The translations under genes and the position numbers were made by a program. The notes under the pieces are model-generated. The model made no database searches, was not told the origin of the DNA, and saw only the letters and a list, made by a program, of their open reading frames with translations. From assembly GCA_019454865.1 (NCBI GenBank), contig JACFNJ010000012.1:1-22981 (forward strand): 22,981 nt of DNA, read 5' to 3'. Shown piece after piece: positions 7,747 to 14,449 of the stretch. The stretch is from Bacteroidia bacterium. Its GTDB lineage: Bacteria; Bacteroidota; Bacteroidia; UKL13-3. The first letter of the stretch is position 1. Each line of letters begins with the position of its first letter.

Positions 7747-7775
7747 AAAAAAAGCCACCCGAAAGTAGCTTTTTT
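7747..7775 (-). terminator. Terminator after the isocitrate dehydrogenase gene
   Basis: On the minus strand AAAAAAGCTAC and GTGGCTTTTTT pair around a TTTCGG loop (one T-G pair), ending in a run of seven T. It starts about 18 bases after the icd stop. The A-run on the other side makes it potentially bidirectional. It ends only 12 bases before the ATG of the next gene. Confidence 0.8.
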
Positions 7776-7792
7776 AACTATAAAATGAAATT

Positions 7793-9236
7793 TTATTGTC
7801 CCTGTGCTAACGAATATCCAACTCTATCGCCATAGATACACAACACTTCGTGCGATGCAATAAAGTAGTGTTCAGATATTTTACCAAGTAGGCTGTATAT
7901 TGATTGAGGGGAATTGAAATTACCTTCTATTCGTAAACAGTAATTATCAACACATTCGGTAAAAACTGAGCCGGAAGGCCATACCATTGTACCTCTGTTG
8001 CTGATTGTAATTAATTTTTGATCAGCTTGCAGCAGCGGTTGAACAACAGATGCAATTTCGTTACCACCGATACTTGCATCAATAAACACATCCACACCTT
8101 TTATTTCTCTGCGTGTATCCAAGTTGCTTTCCATTATTTTTTGTGAAGCAGGTGCAGTTGGTTTCACAAAAAGTTTTACACCATCAACAGCCACACGCGG
8201 TTTGCTGTACTCCGGATTTTTACCAAGATTAGCAATTATTGCATCAGCAAACTCATTAGTATTTAATGCAGGCACACTTCTATCGCCAAAATCTGCCGTG
8301 TGTGAACCTTGCTCTAAAGTATAACGCAATGCGTTTTCAATTGTAGCAGCATGATGTACAAAGCCCAAATGGCGCAACATCATTAAGCCGCTTAAAAGTA
8401 ATGAAGTGGGATTAGCCATTAATTTACCTGCAATATCCGGAGCGGTACCATGAACGGCTTCAAATATTGAAATATTATGAAGGTGCAAAACCAAGTCCAC
8501 CAACTAATCCGGCACACAAATCGCTCATAATATCACCTTGCAAATTAGTTAATATTACTACCTGAAAATCTTGCGGACGAGCCACTAATTTCATTGCAAG
8601 ATCATCAACAATAATATCTGTTGCTTTAATATCCGGATACTCTGATGCAATTTGCTGGAAGGTATCTAAAAATAGACCATCGGTAAGTTTCATAATGTTG
8701 GCTTTGTGGGCACAGGTTACTTTAGTAAAACCTTCTTTTTTTGCCATTTCAAAAGCAAAACGTATTACTTGTTCACATCCCGGACGGGTAATTATTCTGC
8801 GTGCTATTGCTACATCGTGCGAATTCATGTGCTCAATGCCACCATACGTGCACTCAATGTTCTCTCTTACAATTGTAATATCAACCGGAATTCCTCCTTT
8901 GCTAAATACAGTATCTACACCGGGTAATGTTTGAAAATGTCTGCGATTAGCGTATGTACTCCATGTTTTACGGGCTGTAACGTTAATGCTTTTCATTCCT
9001 TTACCTTTAGGAGTTTCCATAGGTCCTTTAAATAAAATCCCATTTTGCTCAACACTTTCTTTTGCCTTTGGAGTCATGCCGGTTCCAAAACCTTGTTCAA
9101 AATAGGTTTTTCCCATTTCGATAAATTCATACGTTAACGGAACATTTGCTGCATCAAATACACGTAAAACAGCATCCATTATTTCCGGACCTATACCATC
9201 TCCTTTTGCAACTGAAATTTTTAGCTTTTGAGTCAT
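7793..9236 (-). pseudogene. icd: NADP-type isocitrate dehydrogenase, interrupted by a frameshift
   Basis: The enzyme oxidises isocitrate to 2-oxoglutarate and CO2 in the TCA cycle. The first 253 residues (9236-8475) contain the whole N-terminal part: GDGIGPE, the substrate site SINVTARKTWSTYANRRHF, the VRENIECTYGGIEH segment, and metal-binding Asp residues in VDDLAMKL and GDIMSD. The frame then hits TAA (8477-8475) just after GGLGFAPS. The rest continues in another frame from about 8475 to 7793: NISIFEAVHGTAPDIAGK, the nucleotide-binding loop, followed by the long C-terminal domain of the Thermus-type (about 490-residue) enzymes. The shift corresponds to one extra base or two missing (modulo three). 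Both halves are otherwise intact. It may be a sequencing or assembly error, a very recent mutation or, less likely, recoding. Own promoter and terminator are present. Confidence 0.88.
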
Positions 9237-9258
9237 TTTATTTTTTTATAAAGTGCCG

Positions 9259-9290
9259 CAAATATTGCCTTTGCCTTTAAATAAAACAAA
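9259..9290 (-). promoter_or_regulatory. Candidate promoter of icd
   Basis: On the minus strand TTTG (9290-9287) precedes AATATTTG (9266-9259) by 20 bases; the -7 box has one mismatch to TAnnTTTG. The implied leader before the ATG at 9236 is about 20 bases. Confidence 0.5.
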
Positions 9291-9355
9291 TGAATGTTGT
9301 GCTCTAATTTCTAAATTTTATCATGTTTCTTCAATCAAGAAACTTTAATTACCTG

Positions 9356-9515
9356 TTAAAAAAATTGATTTTAATAAGTTTCTGTTTTTTATTCTGAAAG
9401 TGATTAACAGCATTATTTATGTATGGGAGTTACTACCACAACAATATTTTTTTTGGTTTTATAGCAAATTATAAAGTAAGTTTTATATTTGATTCAACCT
9501 TAAAAAAATTGATTT
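9356..9515 (+). repeat. 16-base direct repeat in the icd-lipoprotein intergenic region
   Basis: TTAAAAAAATTGATTT occurs twice without mismatch, at 9356-9371 and 9500-9515, 144 bases apart. The second copy ends exactly at the ATG of the lipoprotein gene. The 279-base gap (9237-9515) otherwise holds the icd promoter, a -7 box at 9484, a small hairpin (GTTTCTT, loop, AAGAAAC at 9325-9343) of unknown meaning, and no convincing small gene. Confidence 0.5.
9484..9491 (+). promoter_or_regulatory. -7 promoter box of the lipoprotein gene
   Basis: TATATTTG is a perfect TAnnTTTG box 24 bases before the ATG at 9516. A TTTG lies at 9452-9455, but the 28-base spacing is too long for a standard promoter, so the upstream element is uncertain. 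Confidence 0.45.
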
Positions 9516-10136
9516 ATGAAAATTAGCGGTAAAATTATTTTAGCTGGTATGATAATGTTAGTTTATTCATGCTCTACCAGTGTCAGTATTTCAGATTATT
9601 ACCAAAACAATACGATTGATAAGAACAACACAAATAAAACCAGTGTTTCAAAAAGTATAATGCTTTATAAAAACTCTTCAAGCAGTTCCAACTCTACATT
9701 GGAAATGATTGCATACAAGAGTGATGAAACTAAGTATTTAATAATTGGCTCACGTAAAACAGCAAAAGAATTAAAAAACAACGAGCAATCGTATCAAGTA
9801 GGAATAAACGAAATCTATCCGAAAATGAAAGAAGAGGAAGAAATTCGTGCTTATAGTGATTACTCTGTTTATTATACCAACTTATCTGCTGATGTTGTTA
9901 TAGCTTTGGCAGACTCACTTCCTGCAATTAAATCTGCATACACAACACTTACACCCGGATATGGTCAAACCATGTATTTAAATTACAATGTAAGTAAAGA
10001 TTTACGCATTAGCATTCCTAAGAAAAGCCCAACCGAGCGTCCATCTAAGTGCATATTGTGGGTAGGAGGCAGAAAGCACACTATGTCAATTGACTATCTT
10101 ACTACTACATTAGAAAAATTCAGACATTTCAATTAG
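9516..10136 (+). CDS. Hypothetical lipoprotein
   Basis: The 206-residue protein begins with a lipoprotein signal peptide: a basic start (MKISGK), a hydrophobic core, and the lipobox LVYSC with the lipidated Cys at residue 19. It is therefore an exported lipoprotein. The mature part is Ser/Asn/Lys-rich at first (a flexible linker) and then mixed alpha/beta, with no domain I recognise. The last third contains GRKHTMSIDYLTTTLEKFRHFN. It stands between the divergent icd gene and fabD, with its own -7 box and a possible terminator at 10148-10185, so it is probably a single-gene unit unrelated to fabD. The function is unknown. Confidence 0.75.
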   Translation: MKISGKIILAGMIMLVYSCSTSVSISDYYQNNTIDKNNTNKTSVSKSIMLYKNSSSSSNSTLEMIAYKSDETKYLIIGSRKTAKELKNNEQSYQVGINEIYPKMKEEEEIRAYSDYSVYYTNLSADVVIALADSLPAIKSAYTTLTPGYGQTMYLNYNVSKDLRISIPKKSPTERPSKCILWVGGRKHTMSIDYLTTTLEKFRHFN

Positions 10137-10147
10137 ATTTTCTTTAC

Positions 10148-10185
10148 AAAAATTGTCCGTAAACACATATTTGCGAACAATTTTT
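10148..10185 (+). terminator. Possible terminator of the lipoprotein gene, overlapping a fabD promoter-like box
   Basis: AAAAATTGTCCG (10148-10159) and CGAACAATTTTT (10174-10185) pair at 11 of 12 positions around a 14-base loop, ending in five T. The stem is A/T-rich, so it may be weak. The loop contains CATATTTG (10166-10173), one mismatch from the -7 promoter box, which would start the fabD message about 28 bases before its ATG. Confidence 0.5.
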
Positions 10186-10204
10186 ATAATACTTAACATT
10201 AACA

Positions 10205-11083
10205 ATGCAAGCATATATTTTCCCCGGACAAGGCTCGCAATTTGTGGGCATGGGCAAAGACCTTTATGAAGCCAACAATCAGGCCGCTGAATTATTTGAA
10301 AAAGCAAATACACTTTTAGGATTTCGTATCACAGATATAATGTTTAGTGGTACTGATGATGATTTAAAACAAACAAAAGTTACTCAACCTGCAATTTTTT
10401 TACACTCCGTAATTAAAGCACTTACAGCGGGTGATTCTTTTAAACCAGATATGGTAGCCGGACATTCACTTGGAGAATTTAGCGCATTGGTTGCTAATAA
10501 AGTATTGACTTTTGAAGATGGATTGCGATTGGTAGCACAACGTGCAATGGCAATGCAAAAAGCATGTGATACAGTACCCGGAACTATGGCTGCGGTATTA
10601 GGATTAGACGATGCTAAAGTGGAAGAAGTATGCGCATCAATTAACAATGCAATTGTAGTAGCTGCTAATTATAATTGCCCGGGACAGTTAGTAATTTCGG
10701 GGTCGGTTGAAGGTATTAATCTTGCTTGTGAGGCATTAAAAGCTGCCGGAGCAAAACGTGCATTGGTTTTGCCGGTTGGTGGTGCATTTCACTCACCACT
10801 TATGGAACCCGCACGTATTGAATTGGAAGCAGCAATAAAGGATACCGGTTTTAATACCCCAATTTGTCCGATTTATCAAAATGTAAATGCTCAAGCAACA
10901 AATGATGTGGCAACTATCAAAAACAATTTGATTGCTCAACTAACCTCACCAGTTAGGTGGACACAAAGTGTTCAAAATATGGTTGCTGATGGCTGCAATA
11001 CGTTTATTGAATGCGGACCGGGTAATGTATTGCAAGGATTAGTTAAAAAAATAAGTAAAGACTCAACAACACAAGCATTATAA
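10205..11083 (+). CDS. fabD: Malonyl-CoA-[acyl-carrier-protein] transacylase
   Basis: The 292-residue protein has all the FabD landmarks: GQGSQ at 8-12, the nucleophile elbow GHSLGE with Ser88, an Arg at R113 for binding the malonyl carboxylate, and the catalytic His196 in GGAFHSPLM. It moves malonyl groups from CoA to acyl carrier protein, the first committed step feeding fatty-acid elongation in the cytoplasm. The length is normal for the family (about 290-310). No other fab gene is adjacent in this window. The gene converges on the secreted thioredoxin-like gene, with 30 bases between the stops and only a weak hairpin there. The identification is secure. Confidence 0.96.
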   Translation: MQAYIFPGQGSQFVGMGKDLYEANNQAAELFEKANTLLGFRITDIMFSGTDDDLKQTKVTQPAIFLHSVIKALTAGDSFKPDMVAGHSLGEFSALVANKVLTFEDGLRLVAQRAMAMQKACDTVPGTMAAVLGLDDAKVEEVCASINNAIVVAANYNCPGQLVISGSVEGINLACEALKAAGAKRALVLPVGGAFHSPLMEPARIELEAAIKDTGFNTPICPIYQNVNAQATNDVATIKNNLIAQLTSPVRWTQSVQNMVADGCNTFIECGPGNVLQGLVKKISKDSTTQAL

Positions 11084-11113
11084 GAATGGTGTTTTAATCA
11101 AATTTGAAACAGC

Positions 11114-12298
11114 TTATTTACTTTGCAATTGCAATTTAATTTTATCTAATAATTTTTCTGTTTCTTCGGTATTTTCATTGTCTGCTTTGCCCACCTTTAT
11201 TGCTAAAATGGCTTGGGCTTTAGCTTCGTTTAGTTTTCCGGTTTTGTATAATAATGCAGCATAAGTATCAATATACATATACAGTGGGTCATTAAGTAGC
11301 ACAAAATCGTGCATCCAGGTTATTGCTTTGGTAAGCACTCCGGTATCGTTACAGTGTAGATATAAATTCCAAGCTGTTTCATTAATTATACTTACGTTGC
11401 TTTTTTCTTTTTTATTATTCAAATATTCGTCAATGGTTAATGCTAATTTCTTATAATCCTTGTGCTCTTCGTAATAATCTTTTTTATATTGAAACATATA
11501 CCACCACTTTTCATCTAAGCTATTTGTTAATGAATCAATAGTTGTAATAAATTCTGTTTCGTCAGCTACTTTTTGCAATTGATTTATCTGTTTTGATGCA
11601 GCACTTATATATAATTCTTCTGTTTCTGCTTTGCCGAATAGTATTGCTAATTCAGGTAGTTTTTTTCTTAGTAAGTTTTGATTTGTACTGTTTAGTAAAT
11701 AATAATTTGCTCGTATTACATTCCATACGGTTTCGTTTGCCCAATTCTTTTGTTTTGTCAGATATAAGTTAATAGTTGTGCTATCTCTTTTTTCCTTTTT
11801 TATACCTGGCATTGGAAACTGTTTAATATAAAACTCAGGATAGTTTTGTGAAAAATTAGTTGAGTAGCCTGCAATAAATTTGTTTTGTTTGCAATCTGCT
11901 AACGCCTCTTGCATTCGCATAAAATATCTTTCCAATGGAGAATAGCCGTTCAGAATCTTTATTAATCGTCCTTCGTTATCTAATATTATAGCTTGAGGAA
12001 AACCAATTACTGCATACTTCCTAGCAATAATTACACCCAAACTGTCTTTTTCCATTTCCAACTTTATAGGTATAAAATACTTATGAATAGTATCTGCAAA
12101 TACTTTATTAGAAAAGACAACCTTATCGAGCTCTTTACACCACCCACACCAATTTGTATATCCATCAATAAAAATATATTTCTGTTGCTTTTTTGCTTCC
12201 TTAAACAACTCGTTTAGCGAATTAAATTTCACAAAATTTATCTGTGCGGTAGTAGTAAGGCAAATAATAAATAGAGGTATAAACAGAAACTTTTTCAT
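11114..12298 (-). CDS. Secreted thioredoxin-like protein with a long C-terminal helical region
   Basis: From ATG 12298 the protein is 394 residues. A signal peptide (MKKFLFIPLFIICLTTTAQ) is followed by a thioredoxin-like domain of about 120 residues. The active-site motif WCGWC (Cys51 and Cys54 of the mature-start numbering) and the strand GFPQAIILDNEG with its cis-Pro are present. This resembles DUF255/thioredoxin_7 proteins of the periplasm, which reduce or isomerise disulfides. The remaining 260 residues are helical and repeat-like, perhaps TPR-like, and may bind partners. The frame could start 21 codons earlier (12361), overlapping the upstream ATPase gene by 11 bases, but the signal peptide starts at 12298. 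It lies 52 bases downstream of the AAA+ ATPase gene and may share its transcript. Confidence 0.8.
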   Translation of the reverse strand: MKKFLFIPLFIICLTTTAQINFVKFNSLNELFKEAKKQQKYIFIDGYTNWCGWCKELDKVVFSNKVFADTIHKYFIPIKLEMEKDSLGVIIARKYAVIGFPQAIILDNEGRLIKILNGYSPLERYFMRMQEALADCKQNKFIAGYSTNFSQNYPEFYIKQFPMPGIKKEKRDSTTINLYLTKQKNWANETVWNVIRANYYLLNSTNQNLLRKKLPELAILFGKAETEELYISAASKQINQLQKVADETEFITTIDSLTNSLDEKWWYMFQYKKDYYEEHKDYKKLALTIDEYLNNKKEKSNVSIINETAWNLYLHCNDTGVLTKAITWMHDFVLLNDPLYMYIDTYAALLYKTGKLNEAKAQAILAIKVGKADNENTEETEKLLDKIKLQLQSK

Positions 12299-12350
12299 GT
12301 GGTTTAGTATTTTAATTAGTAACCTTTTAATTTCGTTTTTAAGTTGTACT

Positions 12351-13076
12351 TTAACCAGCATTTGAAGTGGATGTGTTTTCTTCTAGTTTGTTAAGCAAGT
12401 TTCTTTTTACTTGAGTAAGAGCAAGGTCTTTTGCTTCTGCATATGAAATATTGTACACGCGGTTAATAGCTTTCAACTCATTTGGTAAGTTACTAAGTAT
12501 TTTATCATAATATTGGTTTAAAATTTGTTCAGATGGAAGAGTATAATGAATTCGTTGTTGAAACCTACGAATAATTGCAGAGTCAATAATTTCGGCATGG
12601 TTGGTTGCACAAATTAATAATGCCTTTTCCGGAAAATAATCAATCAATTGAATGAGTGTATTTACCAATCTGCGCATTTCGCCTACATCTCTTTCATCAT
12701 TACCTCTTGCTTTTGCAATATGGTCAAATTCATCTAAAAACAATACCGCTTGCTCTTTTGCTGCTTTATCAAAAAGCTGTTTAATATTAAGTGATGTTTC
12801 TCCTATTCTTGAATTAATAATTGTGCTTAGGTTTATTATATAGATATTTTTATCCAAGGCATTGGCTATTGCAGCAGCAGTCATTGTTTTGCCACAACCG
12901 GAATTTCCATATAACAGTATTTTATTATTTACAGGGAGGTTGTATTTTTTAAGTTGTTCAATATGTTTATGCTCTTTTATTAGCTGGATAATTGCATCGC
13001 GAATGCTATCTTCTAACACAATGTCCTCAAGCAATACCTTTTCTTTAGGGGATAATATAAAATCAAAAACACTCAT
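12351..13076 (-). CDS. AAA+ family ATPase
   Basis: The 241-residue protein is a single AAA+ module: Walker A GNSGCGKT at 57-64, Walker B VLFLDEFD at 111-118, sensor 1 Asn159 in CATNH, and Arg-finger residues R170-R171 in IIRRF. It should form a ring that uses ATP to remodel other proteins. There is no protease domain, no membrane anchor and only a short N-terminal region, so it resembles the stand-alone SpoVK/FtsH-like ATPases whose targets are unknown. It has a strong promoter (13136-13106), is divergent from the Rrf2 operon, and is followed by a secreted thioredoxin-like gene. Its target cannot be deduced from the context. Confidence 0.9.
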   Translation of the reverse strand: MSVFDFILSPKEKVLLEDIVLEDSIRDAIIQLIKEHKHIEQLKKYNLPVNNKILLYGNSGCGKTMTAAAIANALDKNIYIINLSTIINSRIGETSLNIKQLFDKAAKEQAVLFLDEFDHIAKARGNDERDVGEMRRLVNTLIQLIDYFPEKALLICATNHAEIIDSAIIRRFQQRIHYTLPSEQILNQYYDKILSNLPNELKAINRVYNISYAEAKDLALTQVKRNLLNKLEENTSTSNAG

Positions 13077-13105
13077 TGAATAATTCGGATATTTTTCTTT
13101 GGGTG

Positions 13106-13136
13106 TAAATATAACCTTGTACTTTAGTTTAGCAAA
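13106..13136 (-). promoter_or_regulatory. Promoter of the AAA+ ATPase gene
   Basis: On the minus strand TTTG (13136-13133) and TATATTTA (13113-13106) are separated by exactly 19 bases; the -7 box has one mismatch. The leader before ATG 13076 is about 26 bases. Confidence 0.6.
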
Positions 13137-13259
13137 GAACTGTTGTAGTAGTTGATAGGGGGCGAATGAAAACTTTATTGTTAGAAAACTGCAATGGATA
13201 TAAACTTTATTTATAAAAAATTATTTAAGATATTTTTATCCGAAATACAAAGGAGTTTA

Positions 13260-13267
13260 TATATTTG
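13260..13267 (+). promoter_or_regulatory. -7 promoter box of the Rrf2-RIC operon
   Basis: TATATTTG is a perfect -7 box 30 bases before the Rrf2 ATG. No good -33 TTTG is present at 18-21 bases, as might be expected for a controlled promoter. Immediately upstream lie A/T-rich imperfect inverted sequences (ATAAAAA and TTTTTAT around 13210-13240) that could be an operator for the Rrf2 protein; this is speculative. Confidence 0.5.
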
Positions 13268-13297
13268 CTATGAGTTTAGAATAAATATAAATAACAA

Positions 13298-13831
13298 ATG
13301 TTTTCAAAGGCGTGTGAATATGCAATAAAAGCAACTATATATGTTGCAAGCAAGTCGTTAGAAAATGTGCGTGTTAAGATAGGTGATATTGCAGACAATT
13401 CAGGTTCGCCAGGAGCATTTACTGCAAAAATTTTAGGTGCTTTAACCAAACATGAAATTGTAAATTCAATTAAAGGTCCGTATGGAGGTTTTGAAATATC
13501 AGTAGATAAAATGAAAAAAACCAAAATATCTGAAATTGTATATGCAATAGATGGAGATACAATATATAACGGATGTGCATTAGGCTTAAACAAATGCAAT
13601 GCTGCCGACCCTTGCCCAATGCACGATAAGTTTGTAACCATACGAAACGAGTTAAAGCAAATGCTGGAAACAACTACCGTGTTTGAGCTTGCACACCAAT
13701 TGAAATCAGGAAAATCAACATTAATTCGGGAAACATTAAACTTAAATAATCAACAACATGGAAAACAAAGAAATTTGGTTGCCAAGCTTAATAACAGCAA
13801 CACCACAAGAAGGCAGAGAATTAGCGATTAA
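13298..13831 (+). CDS. Rrf2-family transcriptional regulator with NsrR/IscR-type cysteines
   Basis: The protein has the Rrf2 winged-helix domain: MFSKACEYAIKATIYVA, a recognition segment SGSPGAFTAKILGALTKHEIV, and the wing KGPYGGFEI at about 59-67. It also has three cysteines, C93, C100 and C106 (spacing C-x6-C-x5-C), which in NsrR and IscR hold an iron-sulfur cluster. Such proteins sense nitric oxide, oxygen or iron-sulfur status and repress stress genes. The open frame is 177 residues, longer than usual (about 140-150). Its last 24 residues read through the start of the next gene, in an overlap of 74 bases. The gene is first in an operon with a truncated haemoglobin and RIC, so a nitrosative-stress role is likely. 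Confidence 0.88.
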   Translation: MFSKACEYAIKATIYVASKSLENVRVKIGDIADNSGSPGAFTAKILGALTKHEIVNSIKGPYGGFEISVDKMKKTKISEIVYAIDGDTIYNGCALGLNKCNAADPCPMHDKFVTIRNELKQMLETTTVFELAHQLKSGKSTLIRETLNLNNQQHGKQRNLVAKLNNSNTTRRQRISD

Positions 13832-13991
13832 AATGGCAAGAAAATCAATTGCAGCTATTCAAACAGACCCTGAAGTTAGAAAAAAACTTCGTAATGATTA
13901 TGCTAACGATACTGCTCAATTAATTGCTTCGGCAAACGTAATTGCAATAGAGTTTCAAACCATTGCAAAGGCAAATAATTATTGGAAATAA
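13758..13991 (+). CDS. Small conserved-looking protein of unknown function in the Rrf2 operon
   Basis: This 77-residue protein is not one I recognise. It starts inside the Rrf2 frame (74-base overlap) and ends 15 bases before the globin gene. It has no Cys, no signal peptide and no membrane segment. After a short hydrophobic N-terminus (IWLPSLI) it consists of two or three amphipathic helices with regularly placed Ala, Ile and Lys/Arg, so it is probably a small soluble helical protein. Support for its being real is its position within a tight operon, its protein-like composition beyond the overlap, and the lack of any other gene for that stretch. It may bind the globin, the regulator or a haem protein; that is only a guess. 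Confidence 0.65.
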   Translation: MENKEIWLPSLITATPQEGRELAIKMARKSIAAIQTDPEVRKKLRNDYANDTAQLIASANVIAIEFQTIAKANNYWK

Positions 13992-14006
13992 ATTTATAGC
14001 TACATC

Positions 14007-14393
14007 GTGCAAGCGACAAAAGATATCGAAAACATAGAGGATATAACGTTATTAGTAAATACTTTTTATGGCAAAATACGTGAAGACGATTTGCTAAAAG
14101 ATATTTTTAACAACGTAATTCAAGACCGATGGCCTGAACATTTGGAAAAAATGTATCGCTTTTGGCAAACTATTTTATTGGATGAGTTTACCTATTCGGG
14201 TGCACCATTTCCACCACATGCCAGCCTTCCGGTTACAGCTATTCACTTTGAACGATGGGTAAAAATATTTAATGAAGTAGTGGATGGTTTTTTTGCAGGT
14301 GAAAGAGCAGAAAGAGCCAAATGGCAAGGAAACAGAATGGCAGAAATATTTTTAAGTAAAATAAATTACCTACAATACCAAAACAGCATTTAA
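14007..14393 (+). CDS. Group III truncated haemoglobin
   Basis: The 128-residue protein matches the group III (P) truncated globins. The E-helix region contains FPPHASLP (H71), the proximal haem ligand is His80 in AIHFERW, a conserved Trp53 sits in RFWQTIL, and the C-terminal helix has the NRMAEIF pattern. These proteins bind haem and react with NO, peroxide or oxygen; in bacteria they are often linked to nitrosative-stress genes. The start is a GTG: the only in-frame upstream codons before the stop at 13989 are poor starts. It lies 15 bases after the 77-residue gene and 56 bases before the dioxygenase gene, within the Rrf2-RIC operon. Confidence 0.9.
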   Translation: MQATKDIENIEDITLLVNTFYGKIREDDLLKDIFNNVIQDRWPEHLEKMYRFWQTILLDEFTYSGAPFPPHASLPVTAIHFERWVKIFNEVVDGFFAGERAERAKWQGNRMAEIFLSKINYLQYQNSI

Positions 14394-14449
14394 AAAACAA
14401 TAAGTTGTATTATTTTCCTCACTTTAATTAAAACCATTAATATAAAAAT

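Noticed and set aside
8470..8490. Programmed +1 frameshift in the isocitrate dehydrogenase gene
   Set aside because: The CCT TCA TAA context does not match known +1 slippery sites such as that of prfB, there is no stimulatory element visible, and the loop also appears to be missing residues, so a mutation or sequencing error is more likely.
9325..9343. Small hairpin GTTTCTT-caatc-AAGAAAC upstream of icd and the lipoprotein gene
   Set aside because: Seven base pairs in A/T-rich DNA with no T-run or nearby gene end; may be chance.
10110..10313. 67-codon minus-strand frame covering the fabD start
   Set aside because: It runs antisense through the conserved FabD N-terminus and a hairpin; no start signal or family was seen.
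11091..11112. Weak hairpin between fabD and the convergent thioredoxin-like gene (TGTTTTAA and TTGAAACA)
   Set aside because: Short A/T stem with a mismatch and no T-run; too weak to call a terminator.
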